Assembly: GCA_017433195.1 (NCBI GenBank) | Contig: JAFRHR010000024.1 | Coordinates: forward strand, 1-64,000 | Origin: a bacterium | Lineage (GTDB): Bacteria > Cyanobacteriota > Vampirovibrionia > Gastranaerophilales > Gastranaerophilaceae | Length of the DNA: 64,000 nucleotides | Direction of reading: 5' to 3' | Part shown: positions 8,619 to 16,833 of the stretch, piece after piece | How positions within the stretch are numbered: the stretch's first letter is position 1 | How the letters are laid out: each line of letters starts with the position of its first letter | Position numbers and translations under genes: made by a program | The notes under the pieces: model-generated | What the model saw: only the letters and a program-made list of their open reading frames with translations | Told to the model about the DNA's origin: nothing | Databases searched by the model: none

Positions 8619-8831
8619 TTAATAATTAAAGACGTCAAGAGCATAAAATTCAGTAATATCACTGCAATAATCAAAACAATCACTGTCGTCAAAATCATCA
8701 AAATCATCATAATCATCATAATCATCATAGTAATCGTAAGTGTCAAAGTCATCACAGGCACAATGTGCTTCGTGTCCACCGAAGATATCGGCTAAAATTA
8801 TTGCCCAAAATAACATAGAAGGAAGTCTCAT
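8619..8831 (-). CDS. Small Asp/Tyr-repeat acidic protein
   Basis: 70 residues. An N-terminal hydrophobic stretch (MLFWAIILADIFGG) is followed by a cysteine pair (CAC) and a run of Asp with Tyr/Phe (DYYDDYDDYDDFDDFDD), then a short C-terminal tail with CFDYC. A strong RBS (AAAGGAG, 6 bp before the ATG) and the N11 promoter box show it is a real gene rather than a repeat artefact. The coding DNA contains ATCATCATA-type repeats. Function unknown: either an exported or membrane-anchored metal-binding peptide, or an acidic DNA mimic; neither is proven. Confidence 0.65.
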   Translation of the reverse strand: MRLPSMLFWAIILADIFGGHEAHCACDDFDTYDYYDDYDDYDDFDDFDDSDCFDYCSDITEFYALDVFNY

Positions 8832-8852
8832 AGTATTCTCCTTTCTGATTAC

Positions 8853-8884
8853 ATTATGCGCTATATCTATGTCAGATTCGGACC
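8853..8884 (-). promoter_or_regulatory. Promoter of the acidic protein: box, N11, CATAAT
   Basis: Minus strand: GGTCCGAATCTGACA (8884-8870), 11 bp, CATAAT (8858-8853), then AGGAG and the ATG at 8831. Shares the CTGACA core and exact 11-bp spacing with the other four promoters in this family. Confidence 0.5.
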
Positions 8885-8903
8885 TTTGGGAAATAAGTTA
8901 GTT

Positions 8904-9139
8904 TTATGTCATCCAAAAAGATTCCAAATCTGTGATTTCAAGTTTTTCAGAATGGCATTTCGGACAAACTAATTTAACTTTGTTCTGGTTAACGTTATAA
9001 GTTTCTGTTTTTTCTTCGCACTTCGGACAGACGTCATTATACTTTTTATCCTCTCCGTCTGATTTATCAAAAAATCTCAGGTAACCTTTTTCAAGAGGTT
9101 CTTTACAATTCGGACAGTATCCCAACTCATTATAAAAAC
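8904..9139 (-). pseudogene. Truncated duplicate of the zinc-ribbon gene
   Basis: The minus strand encodes the last ~73 residues of the 2341-2739 protein with about ten substitutions; three of the four CxxC pairs remain (CPNC, CPKC, CPKC). DNA similarity runs from about 8887 to 9140, then stops abruptly. The only in-frame start is a TTG internal to the homologous region, with an in-frame stop upstream. It ends at the same DFESFWMT-like tail (LESFWMT). A partial segmental duplication is the simplest reading; residual translation from TTG cannot be excluded. Confidence 0.7.
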
Positions 9140-9165
9140 CCCTTTTGCTATTTTACGATGGGGTA

Positions 9166-9993
9166 TTAGTTTTCACTTCCTACCATAAGCATCAGAGTTG
9201 AATATCCGGTTGCCCACGGATCGTTTGTTTTCATCATTTTCTGTGCAGCCTTATCCCTTTTTTCTTTCAGTTTCTTTTGGGTATTTAAGTATTTTTCATA
9301 AGTTTTGCTGTCGTTATTTCTTTTATCAATTGTTGTCTTTGCAGTTTCAAGAAAACTCTTGTAAGAATTTGTGCTGTAACCCTTTTTTACGTCATCCGGA
9401 TAGTTGTAATTTATATAATCATAGAGTGCCATTAATCTTTTATCGCCTGACGGGTGGTCGGATAAAACATCGATATATTTATCTGATATTTTATTCAGAG
9501 CGGAAATTAAACCCAATGTATTATAGCCTGCCTTGTGCAATAAATCTGCGCTTGTGTAATCTGCATCGTATTCGTGTTCTCTGCTGACTTTGTTTGATGC
9601 AAAACCGGATGCAACTTCAGCACCTACAGCAGCATATTGGTTTGTTATTTTTGAAATAATTATGCTGAGTGCAAGTTTAAAAAAAGTTTGTTTATAGCAG
9701 TGGCTTTTCATAATATGTCCGATTTCGTGTGACATAATTCCTGCTAATTCTTCGTCTTTTTCAAGCAAATTTAAGAGCCCCGTATAAATAACTATATTGT
9801 TATTTGTATCGGCATAGGCATTAATAGTTTCAGATTCAACAACATTAAAAGTTACTTCCTTTGGAAGGTTATTCTCGGTCAGAACTTTTTGTCCGATTGT
9901 GGTAACTTTGCTCTCCGTATATTGTGTTGCTGCTTCTGTTACACAGTTATTAAAAACAAATAATGCAAAAAATAAAATTATAAATCTTTTCAT
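9166..9993 (-). CDS. M48-family zinc metalloprotease, exported
   Basis: 275 residues with an N-terminal signal sequence (1-22). The HExxH motif SHEIGHIMKSH (H89, E90, H93) and the downstream glutamate in REHEYDADY (E141) form the zinc site of M48/BepA-LoiP-type peptidases. Proteins of this type act in the periplasm on misfolded outer-membrane proteins. The C-terminal ~80 residues are charged and helical, without TPR repeats. A cysteine near residue 17 is not in a good lipobox, so lipoprotein status is doubtful. Confidence 0.88.
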   Translation of the reverse strand: MKRFIILFFALFVFNNCVTEAATQYTESKVTTIGQKVLTENNLPKEVTFNVVESETINAYADTNNNIVIYTGLLNLLEKDEELAGIMSHEIGHIMKSHCYKQTFFKLALSIIISKITNQYAAVGAEVASGFASNKVSREHEYDADYTSADLLHKAGYNTLGLISALNKISDKYIDVLSDHPSGDKRLMALYDYINYNYPDDVKKGYSTNSYKSFLETAKTTIDKRNNDSKTYEKYLNTQKKLKEKRDKAAQKMMKTNDPWATGYSTLMLMVGSEN

Positions 9994-10079
9994 AAAATCT
10001 TCCTTCTTCTAAATAAAATAATACTATAAAAAACAGTATTAAAATATGAAAAATCTGATTTTAATGTTAGGATTTTCTT

Positions 10080-10589
10080 ATGAATAATTGCAGAAGTTTT
10101 AAACCTTCAATAGATAGCAATTCAAAAGTCCTTATTCTTGGCTCAATGCCGGGGGTAAAGTCGCTTGAAGAACAACAGTATTATGCTCATCCTCAAAACA
10201 GGTTTTGGAAAGTTATGGGTGTTATCTGCCATGAACAAAATCTTTCCGCCTTTCATTACGATAAAAAACTTGAAACACTTTTGAAAAATAAAATAGCACT
10301 TTGGGATACAATAAAATCCTGTAAACGTGAGGGCAGCCTTGATTCTGATATTCAGAACGAAACGCCGAATGATATCAGAAAACTACTGAAAAATTATCCG
10401 AACATCAAAACAATCTGCCTGAACGGAAATAAATCTTATTCAGCTTTCAGAAAATACTTTTCTGATTTATTGACAGAATATGATTGCCATAAAATGCCAT
10501 CAACAAGTCCTGCAAACGCAAGATATACTCTTGAAAAATTATCAGGGGAATGGCGTTCTGTTGTCATCAAAGCCTTAGTTTTGGAGTAA
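10080..10589 (+). CDS. Hypoxanthine-DNA glycosylase (UDG superfamily, HDG)
   Basis: 169-residue uracil-DNA-glycosylase-superfamily enzyme. Motif 1 LGSMPG followed by SLEEQQYYAHPQNRFW is characteristic of family 6 hypoxanthine-DNA glycosylases, and motif 2 is STSPANAR near the C-terminus. It should remove deaminated adenine (hypoxanthine) from DNA. The start ATG follows a weak upstream region; no operon partner. A Mug-like G/U glycosylase is the alternative name, but the QQYY.HP.N.FW string favours HDG. Confidence 0.85.
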   Translation: MNNCRSFKPSIDSNSKVLILGSMPGVKSLEEQQYYAHPQNRFWKVMGVICHEQNLSAFHYDKKLETLLKNKIALWDTIKSCKREGSLDSDIQNETPNDIRKLLKNYPNIKTICLNGNKSYSAFRKYFSDLLTEYDCHKMPSTSPANARYTLEKLSGEWRSVVIKALVLE

Positions 10590-10619
10590 ATTCGGTATAA
10601 ATTTTTTATATCAGAATAG

Positions 10620-11711
10620 TTAAATTCCAAATTTCTTTTTCAAATACTTGCCTGCCGGAAGTTCTACAGCGTAGTATGTCACAATTCCGATTATAATTGT
10701 TACTGCAATGGATACGGAAATACACAAAGGTGCATTAGACACAAAAGTTGGTATTTTCCATAAAGTATTTTTAAGTATATTAAATCCGATTTGCTGCATT
10801 ACAAATATTGAATATGCATATCTTCCGCAATAAGAGATCCATTTTGAATTGAATAATGCCGATAAAATTCCTTTGCTTTTGAGGAATAACAAAAACATTA
10901 CCGTAAATACCAAAACAAAAATAAATTTATTTTGGTAGTCAATTTTATGAAAAATGAAATTGTAAATTAAAAATCCAAAACACAGTATTTCTATAGTATT
11001 AATAAATAAAAAATCAAAAATTCTCTTTATTTTTGAAGTACAAACATCAGCAGAATCTTTAATTTTGCCATAAAAGACCCCTGTAAAATAACCGAGGCCT
11101 ATATTTGCAAGGGCTATTAACATTCCTCCGCTGAAGAAACAATTAAATGTTTCTCGGCTAAAATCTCCGTTAAAGTTATTAATTAAACCTACAAATGAAA
11201 AGTATGTGCAAATAGCGATAATTAAGTTGGCGTGTTTTTGAGAAAAAACTTTTAGTATGTAAAAATAAAAAAGCAGTCCCCAAAAAAGAGGGGAGATGAA
11301 CCAATTAATGCCTTTGTACATAAAAGATATACCAATGCACTGTAAAAACATTATATTAATTACTGCGTTGAAGATATTTATTCCAAAGAATATAATGGTT
11401 ATGACAATTGAAAAAGCCAATACAGGCCAAAGTCTTGCGATTTTTGATTTTAAAAAGTCAAACCAGGATAATTCTTTTTTATTAATAAAAGTTTGGTACA
11501 GGAAAAATCCTGAAATTATAAAAAAGCAAGCAATAATATGATATGTATCTCGTGAAATATCAACAAGATTCTGATATATGATAGAATTTGCTCCGTTAAA
11601 CAAATCTGCAAGTTTTGGACATAAGTGATAGTAAACAATAATTATTGCAAACAATATCCTTAATGTATCTACGTTATAAAAATACTTTTTTTGCATAAAA
11701 GTATTATACAA
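10620..11711 (-). CDS. Acyltransferase 3 family membrane protein
   Basis: 363 residues with about ten predicted transmembrane helices. It begins with the family signature (DTLRILFAIIIVYYHLCP, containing the conserved His) and has the FFIISGFFLYQTF loop, typical of OafA/NodX/WecH-type O-acyltransferases that acetylate or succinylate envelope glycans. The target glycan is unknown. The upstream ATG (MYNTFMQKKYFYN...) may be replaced by the internal Met six codons in. Inner membrane. Confidence 0.85.
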   Translation of the reverse strand: MYNTFMQKKYFYNVDTLRILFAIIIVYYHLCPKLADLFNGANSIIYQNLVDISRDTYHIIACFFIISGFFLYQTFINKKELSWFDFLKSKIARLWPVLAFSIVITIIFFGINIFNAVINIMFLQCIGISFMYKGINWFISPLFWGLLFYFYILKVFSQKHANLIIAICTYFSFVGLINNFNGDFSRETFNCFFSGGMLIALANIGLGYFTGVFYGKIKDSADVCTSKIKRIFDFLFINTIEILCFGFLIYNFIFHKIDYQNKFIFVLVFTVMFLLFLKSKGILSALFNSKWISYCGRYAYSIFVMQQIGFNILKNTLWKIPTFVSNAPLCISVSIAVTIIIGIVTYYAVELPAGKYLKKKFGI

Positions 11712-11777
11712 AAATATAAATATCCTTGAAACCCAAAACTTGTAAAAATTAACTTATTGTAAATTTTCAAAAAAGCA

Positions 11778-12125
11778 TTAATTTATTTGTCTGTTTATCC
11801 ATTCCATAATTACTGAAACAAGATATTCCTGTTCGGCTTGAGTAAGTTCTCTGCCTTTTTGGAATTTGTGCCATTTTTCGATACAACCTCTGCAACAAGT
11901 CGCTGTTGCGTGTTGTGCGATAAAAACAGGATGCCCCCGCATTGGGGTTTGTTTGCCATCGTTTGCAGGCTCTGCAGGTGCAACTCTGTCTCTGATAAAA
12001 TCGTAGGCATGAGATTTTATTGTATCAAGCCCTTTTGTTTTAATATATTCAAGTTCTTTCGCTCTTAATTTAAATCTGCTCCTGAATTTTGATTTTGCTA
12101 ATCTCTCTAATATTTCCATAAACAT
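11778..12125 (-). CDS. DUF4186 family protein
   Basis: 115 residues matching my recollection of DUF4186: an N-terminal F..RF.L...E..YI..KGL.TI..HA..F...R..P, then GHPVFIAQHATATCCRGCIEK. The Cys-rich H-x3-C-C-x2-C segment suggests metal binding. Function is not known. It is encoded 12 bp downstream of the photolyase gene on the same strand, so the two may be cotranscribed. The start may be the second Met (12119). Confidence 0.8.
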   Translation of the reverse strand: MFMEILERLAKSKFRSRFKLRAKELEYIKTKGLDTIKSHAYDFIRDRVAPAEPANDGKQTPMRGHPVFIAQHATATCCRGCIEKWHKFQKGRELTQAEQEYLVSVIMEWINRQIN

Positions 12126-12137
12126 ATTTTAGCACTT

Positions 12138-13400
12138 TTAAAATCTTTTAAAATAGTAAGATAAATCATATTTTCTTTTTATCGATTCATATGTCATCCT
12201 GCGAATTTTTCCCGTAATCGGATAATCGGCAAAAGCTCTGTCGTGAAGCCCTCCGATTGCCCATAAAATTCCCGTGTAGCCGTTTGATGAGGGCGCATCA
12301 TAAGCATACTTATTATTTAGATATATTGCAGTTTTTAGTGCTATATCAGGAGAAGGAGTCCATTCTGAAATCTTTTTTGCCCAATACATCCTTAAATATC
12401 CGTGAATTGTCCCATTATTTATAAGTTGTCTTTGTGTAGTATTCCAAAGCTTATCGTGAGTTTGAGCATTTTCTAACTCTTCCGTGGAATAAATATACGT
12501 CCGAAAATCATTTTTGTGTGCTTCGAGTGATGTTTTTGCCCAGGTCGGAATTGAGGAAAAATTTTTAAAACTTTTGGCATAAAGACAGAAATTATCTGCA
12601 AGTTCTTTTCTTATGATGAGTTCTTCTAAAAATGCTTCTTTGTTATCGTCCGAAGCATTTGATTTTATGACTTCAAGTGCAACTTTTTGACCTGATATAA
12701 AACCAAGATTTAAGTATTTTGAAAGCCCCGATGTGATATCTTTTGACGGGTTATTTTTTAATTCCGAATAGTAAGGCAGGTTGTTTTCTATAAAATCAGC
12801 CAATACAAAATCAGCCTCGGTTTTTTCTGTCGTCAAGTTGTCAAACTCAGTTAAAAAGGGATAGATGTTATAATAAATTTTTCTTCGCAAGGTCGCCGCA
12901 GAATATTCCTGTTTATCGGAAACAAATCTTGCGGGAATTATATTGTGTCCGTCAATTTCGTATATTTTGAAATCAAAATTTTTTAGATAATTCCTTTTTA
13001 AAATCGGGTTGAAATCTGTGATTAAAAATGCTGTTTTTAGTCCGTTCAAAATCTCTGACGGGCTTTTATTTATAGTCTTAAAATCCAGGCCAAGTTTTAA
13101 AAACTGTTGTTGAGTCTGATTTATTTGTTTATTAATAAATTTATTTTTGGGTTGATAGTCGTAAATAATTTTCGGATAGATTATTTTAAGTGGTAAATTG
13201 AGTTCTTTGCTTTTTTGAATTGCAAATTGAAGTGCAAAATTGTCCTTTGCTCTGATTTCTCTTTCACAAAGATAAACGACAATCCCTTTTTTAACAGGCT
13301 GATTATTTACCTCAAAAATTCTTGCTGAATTTATAAAATCTTCTGTTTCATAGTTTATCGGAAGATAATTTAAAAGAGTATTTTTTATGATTTTGGACAT
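12138..13400 (-). CDS. phr: Class II CPD DNA photolyase
   Basis: 420-residue deoxyribodipyrimidine photolyase. The C-terminal FAD domain has the class II signatures LRMYWAKKISEWT, IYLNNKYAYDAPSSNGYTG and ILWAIGGLHDRAF followed by GKIRRMTYES; the N-terminal Rossmann-like antenna domain spans about 30-150. It would split UV-induced cyclobutane dimers using blue light. Probably cotranscribed with the DUF4186 gene. A light-dependent repair enzyme is unexpected in a presumed gut anaerobe and may mark ancestry or environmental exposure. Confidence 0.9.
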   Translation of the reverse strand: MSKIIKNTLLNYLPINYETEDFINSARIFEVNNQPVKKGIVVYLCEREIRAKDNFALQFAIQKSKELNLPLKIIYPKIIYDYQPKNKFINKQINQTQQQFLKLGLDFKTINKSPSEILNGLKTAFLITDFNPILKRNYLKNFDFKIYEIDGHNIIPARFVSDKQEYSAATLRRKIYYNIYPFLTEFDNLTTEKTEADFVLADFIENNLPYYSELKNNPSKDITSGLSKYLNLGFISGQKVALEVIKSNASDDNKEAFLEELIIRKELADNFCLYAKSFKNFSSIPTWAKTSLEAHKNDFRTYIYSTEELENAQTHDKLWNTTQRQLINNGTIHGYLRMYWAKKISEWTPSPDIALKTAIYLNNKYAYDAPSSNGYTGILWAIGGLHDRAFADYPITGKIRRMTYESIKRKYDLSYYFKRF

Positions 13401-13460
13401 TTATAAATTTTATAGTTAATTATTAAAAATTTTATTCTACCAACCGACAATACTATAAAA

Positions 13461-13491
13461 ATAAGCCTCTGAGTTTATTTCAGAGGCTTAT
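13461..13491. terminator. Rho-independent terminator
   Basis: Perfect 12-bp stem ATAAGCCTCTGA / TCAGAGGCTTAT with a 7-nt loop, flanked by A- and T-rich runs. It lies just after the stop of the RTX gene (minus strand) and upstream of the photolyase gene, and could also act on plus-strand transcripts. Confidence 0.85.
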
Positions 13492-13512
13492 TTTATAATG
13501 TTTTATATTGGT

Positions 13513-16182
13513 CTAAGCCATCGGGACTTCATAACCATAGCATGCAACAAGTGCATTTTGTGCATTGACATCGATGTTGTTCCAATCATTAAATGCATCA
13601 AACGCAGTATTATAACCTTCTGTAGCAAGCCAGCCCGCGACAGAAGATGCAATATCAGCCAAATTGTGTGTTAATGTATCTTGATTGTATAAGGTGTCAT
13701 TACAATAGATACTTTCTATTTTACCGTTTCCGTAGAAATCGTAATCAGTAAACACCTCATTGTCATCAAAATAAGCCCCCATAGCGATTAAGCCGCTTAC
13801 TTCGTTGTCTGTTGCGGTTGCGACAAATTTATTTTTTGTCATACTTGAGGAATCAAATACAAAAAATCCGGTATTTTCAGTTGTTATTGCCTCTCCTTTA
13901 TTATTAATACCTACGTCAAAGAAGAACTGTAAATTATTTTGGTCGCAGTCTAAATATAATCTGTCATCCGTACTGACAACATTTTTAATTTCCAATCCTT
14001 CAGGACTGTACTTTGTTAATCCTGCGGCGTTATCTAAAATTGCTAAAACAGTATCTTCGTCAAATCCTTGTACGGTGTAGTAAGTATCACGTTCTTCAGA
14101 AACATATTTGTCCATTCCACCGGTATAGGTGATGCTATCAACTTTTGTTGCATAATTGTCAGATGTTTCAGCAGTTTGTAGCATTGTAACAATATCATTT
14201 CCTAAAGATGTGGTAATTGTTGTTCCTTTTACATTTTTACCTTTTTCCCCGAAAGAAATAATTATATTGTTTTCTGCCTTTGCTCTTATAGTTGTCGCTT
14301 TAGAAACGTTAACTTTATATGTTGTATCTTCATCTTCAAGGTATAACTCTTTTAGTCCGCCGCCGTTTTTGTTGCATATATTCTTGAAAAGTATTCCGTC
14401 TGTTCTGGTTTCTAAATCTGATTCGTGTGACATTTCAAGGTTATACCCCCCTGTTTTCTCATCTTTTGCCAAGTCAAATTCAATATCAGAAATATCAACA
14501 GCTTTTGATATTAATGAATTTCCATTTACTTCATCTACGAATTTCAAAGTTGTTTTTCCGGCTTTTGAAAAAACATTATCTATTCCGTGCATTGATCCTT
14601 CGAAGTATACAACATCACTTCCTTTACCCGTTTCTATTCCATCATTTCCTCTTCCGCCAAAAATACTGTCATTTCCGTCTCCGCCTGATATTACATCATC
14701 GTCACCAAGTCCGTAGATTATATCGTTTCCTGCATCACCAAACAGACGGTCGGTATCGGAGCCTCCGACAATGAAATCATTCCCTTTTTCTCCGTATGCT
14801 GCATTTCTGCCTTCACCTGTCCAGATAAAATCGTTTCCGTTTCCGCCGTATATAAGGTCAAATTGACTTCCGCCAAGGATGATATCATTTCCGCCTTCAC
14901 CATAAAGCAGATTATCTCCGATAAGCATTGTTTCTGAGGTTATTACATCAGATAAAGTAATTCCGTAGTTATCTGCCAGATTAATTTTATCAGCTTTAGA
15001 TAAGTTGTTTCCGATTATAATATCGTTTCCGTTTCCGCCTTTTATTTCATCATCTCCTGCGTTTCCGTATAGAGAGTCATTGCCCCCCAAACCATTAATT
15101 TTGTTTTCTCCGCTGTTACCCATAAGGATATTGTTTTGACCATTTCCGTTGGTATTAAGGTTAAACATATCTGTTTTTATAGGTTCAGAAGTTAAAGTAA
15201 TAGTGAGACCGCCGGGTTGTTTACCTACATATTGTCTGTCAGTTGTATCAAGTTCTCTTAAATTTTTAATATATTTTTTAGGATCATATTTGTCCGGAGT
15301 GTCATCATAATTCCAGTATTTATCCTTCTCATCCGGATTCATGCCGTGATAATCGTAAAGAGTCACTTCCTTAAATTCATCAAGTGAAATATATCTTGTC
15401 ATCCACGCACCTGTATCGTGAATATAGAAACCTTTAGGTGCATCGATGCCGGGGGTTGCACCTTCAGCATATACAACTCCTGTGATTGTAATTGCGTGGT
15501 CAATTCCAAGTTCGCCTGTTTCCGATTTTTGATCCTGCCATAAAACTTTGGAACAAACACCTAATACTGCTCCGTAGCCCTGACTTATTTTAAGTGCAAG
15601 GTCATTCAAATCGCTGAATTGAGTATCGTCACATTTTTTTGTGTAGTAATATGCTTTTGATTCGATATCGAGGTGTTCAAATACATCTCTGTAATTATCC
15701 GGTAATGTTCCTCCGTCACCTTTATCTAATACTCCGACTTCATCGTCATCTGCCGCATAGCCTAATTCCCATAACCCCTGAAGAAACTCTGTTTCTACAG
15801 TTTGCTGGTCACTCAGTTTATCGCTCATTATTACCTTCCCGGCCATGGCAAGATTGTTTAATGTTGATTCAACCCCACAGTTGTTATAATGTTGTCTGTT
15901 ATTCAGTACAACCTGAAAAGGTGCTCCGTAAATAACATAGTTTTGTCCTGCAACAATATTATCTGTGTTAATTTTTGGTGTAAGATAGCCAAGATCTTTC
16001 ATTGTATGATTATTTGCTGCATGGTCTTTTATTTTCTGTCCTGTTACGACAACTCCATCATCAACATCCAGTAATTTTACATTTTTATAGGTTCCTGAAG
16101 CGTTTTGTGAAACTACGGAAAATACTGTGTTGTCAATTTTGTAGTAATTAAAACTTGTGTCTCTTGTCGTTTTTTGTGCCAT
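13513..16182 (-). CDS. RTX protein with N-terminal C39-like papain-fold domain
   Basis: 889 residues. Residues ~85-265 resemble a papain-like C39-type peptidase: C102 in NNCGVESTLNN, H229 in GIDHAITITG and D256 in FYIHDTGAW form a plausible triad. Residues ~350-535 hold at least ten glycine-rich calcium-binding nonapeptides (GGNGNDIII, GGDGNDSIFGG) that form a parallel beta-roll. The remaining C-terminal ~350 residues are beta-rich and carry no known signature apart from a short helical tail. No signal peptide, as expected for type I secretion; HlyB/D/TolC-like genes are not in the window. Likely a secreted protease or toxin. RBS GGGAG-like, upstream of ATG. Confidence 0.82.
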   Translation of the reverse strand: MAQKTTRDTSFNYYKIDNTVFSVVSQNASGTYKNVKLLDVDDGVVVTGQKIKDHAANNHTMKDLGYLTPKINTDNIVAGQNYVIYGAPFQVVLNNRQHYNNCGVESTLNNLAMAGKVIMSDKLSDQQTVETEFLQGLWELGYAADDDEVGVLDKGDGGTLPDNYRDVFEHLDIESKAYYYTKKCDDTQFSDLNDLALKISQGYGAVLGVCSKVLWQDQKSETGELGIDHAITITGVVYAEGATPGIDAPKGFYIHDTGAWMTRYISLDEFKEVTLYDYHGMNPDEKDKYWNYDDTPDKYDPKKYIKNLRELDTTDRQYVGKQPGGLTITLTSEPIKTDMFNLNTNGNGQNNILMGNSGENKINGLGGNDSLYGNAGDDEIKGGNGNDIIIGNNLSKADKINLADNYGITLSDVITSETMLIGDNLLYGEGGNDIILGGSQFDLIYGGNGNDFIWTGEGRNAAYGEKGNDFIVGGSDTDRLFGDAGNDIIYGLGDDDVISGGDGNDSIFGGRGNDGIETGKGSDVVYFEGSMHGIDNVFSKAGKTTLKFVDEVNGNSLISKAVDISDIEFDLAKDEKTGGYNLEMSHESDLETRTDGILFKNICNKNGGGLKELYLEDEDTTYKVNVSKATTIRAKAENNIIISFGEKGKNVKGTTITTSLGNDIVTMLQTAETSDNYATKVDSITYTGGMDKYVSEERDTYYTVQGFDEDTVLAILDNAAGLTKYSPEGLEIKNVVSTDDRLYLDCDQNNLQFFFDVGINNKGEAITTENTGFFVFDSSSMTKNKFVATATDNEVSGLIAMGAYFDDNEVFTDYDFYGNGKIESIYCNDTLYNQDTLTHNLADIASSVAGWLATEGYNTAFDAFNDWNNIDVNAQNALVACYGYEVPMA

Positions 16183-16339
16183 ATTTAAACTCCCCTCTCC
16201 TAATTGTATTTTAGTATTTAAATTATCGGTTATTATTTTACTACAAAAAACAGTAATCAGATATATTTATACATCTTTTTCTGAAATTGTTTTTTTGTTA
16301 CAATATAATATGAGCAATAAAAAAGACTAAATAACAGGT

Positions 16340-16465
16340 ATGAAGAGAACGGGTTTAAGAATAGTTTTATTGATTTCTATTATATTGTATTCTGCTCCTG
16401 CATATGCTTATATTGATCCCGCAACAGGACTGAGGTTTCTTTTAAAAACATCGGAGTTTCAGTAA
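16340..16465 (+). pseudogene. 5' fragment of a signal-peptide YIDPGTG-type protein
   Basis: ATG at 16340 opens MKRTGLRIVLLISIILYSA, a signal peptide, then AYIDPATGL, the hallmark start of small 'YIDPGTGS' membrane proteins. The expected transmembrane continuation is lost after the G-L codons (~16430), where the sequence passes into the antisense of the DnaB-like fragment and stops after 41 codons. It appears truncated by an insertion or deletion whose edge is near 16430. Short peptide expression is possible, so I call it a fragment. Confidence 0.55.
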
Positions 16466-16676
16466 GTGTCTGCATAATTTCTGTTATTTTAACCCATGGC
16501 GTGTTTGAGGGATCAGAAAAAATATCCGTATCACATCCAGATAATTTACATATTATATTTTTAATTAATTCTTCTTTGCTAATATCGGATAAAAATATAA
16601 CTGTCGGAATTTTTTTGCTGATTGTTTGTTCGGTTATTATGTCAGTTATTTGTGAAATTAGGTTATTATAAGTCAT
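16380..16676 (-). CDS. DnaB-like ATPase segment lacking the P-loop
   Basis: 98 residues aligned by eye to the part of the DnaB RecA-fold that follows Walker A: IPTVIFLSDISKEELIKNII matches the 'PVAIFSLEMSKEQL' region, and WVKITEIMQTLTETPMFL matches the 'RLSEAPIFI' region. Walker A and Walker B are absent. Nevertheless it has an excellent RBS (AGGAGG) 7 bp before the ATG and its own promoter box, divergent from the full-length ATPase gene. The last ~16 residues are antisense to the truncated YIDPATG gene, so the 3' end is a junction. Either a degraded gene or a small partner/inhibitor of the neighbouring ATPase. Confidence 0.55.
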   Translation of the reverse strand: MTYNNLISQITDIITEQTISKKIPTVIFLSDISKEELIKNIICKLSGCDTDIFSDPSNTPWVKITEIMQTLTETPMFLKETSVLLRDQYKHMQEQNTI

Positions 16677-16695
16677 TTGGACCCTCCTAAAAAGA

Positions 16696-16727
16696 ATTAT
16701 AAATTATCACCGTGTCAGATATGGTCA
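16696..16727 (-). promoter_or_regulatory. Promoter of the 98-residue gene: box, N11, TATAAT
   Basis: Minus strand: TGACCATATCTGACA (16727-16713), 11 bp, TATAAT (16701-16696). On the plus strand the box reads TGTCAGATATGGTCA, 13 of 15 identical to the WYL1 box. It lies in the 157-bp divergent region shared with the ATPase-RT operon. Confidence 0.55.
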
Positions 16728-16769
16728 GATTTCATATGGGGGTAAAAAATTTATTCCGGCATGGATATA

Positions 16770-16801
16770 TGTCCGCTTTTGACAGAGTACCCTGATATTA
16801 T
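16770..16801 (+). promoter_or_regulatory. ATPase-RT operon promoter: box, N11, TATTAT
   Basis: TGTCCGCTTTTGACA (16770-16784), an exact TGTC-N7-GACA inverted repeat, is followed by 11 bp and TATTAT (16796-16801). An alternative TTGACA-N17-TTAAAT reading exists. Either way the start site lies within ~30 bp of GGAGGG (16823-16828) and the ATG at 16834, so there is essentially no upstream leader RNA. Confidence 0.6.
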
Positions 16802-16833
16802 TTAAATTACTGAAACGATAACGGAGGGTTAAT

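Noticed and set aside
8507-8779. Met/Ile-rich frame overlapping the acidic protein gene
   Set aside because: It is the shifted reading of the ATCATCATA-type repeat; only the Asp/Tyr frame has an RBS and promoter.
16677-16833. Classical retron msr-msd upstream of the operon
   Set aside because: The 157-bp region is filled by two divergent promoters; no long inverted a1/a2 repeats or priming-G stem could be found.
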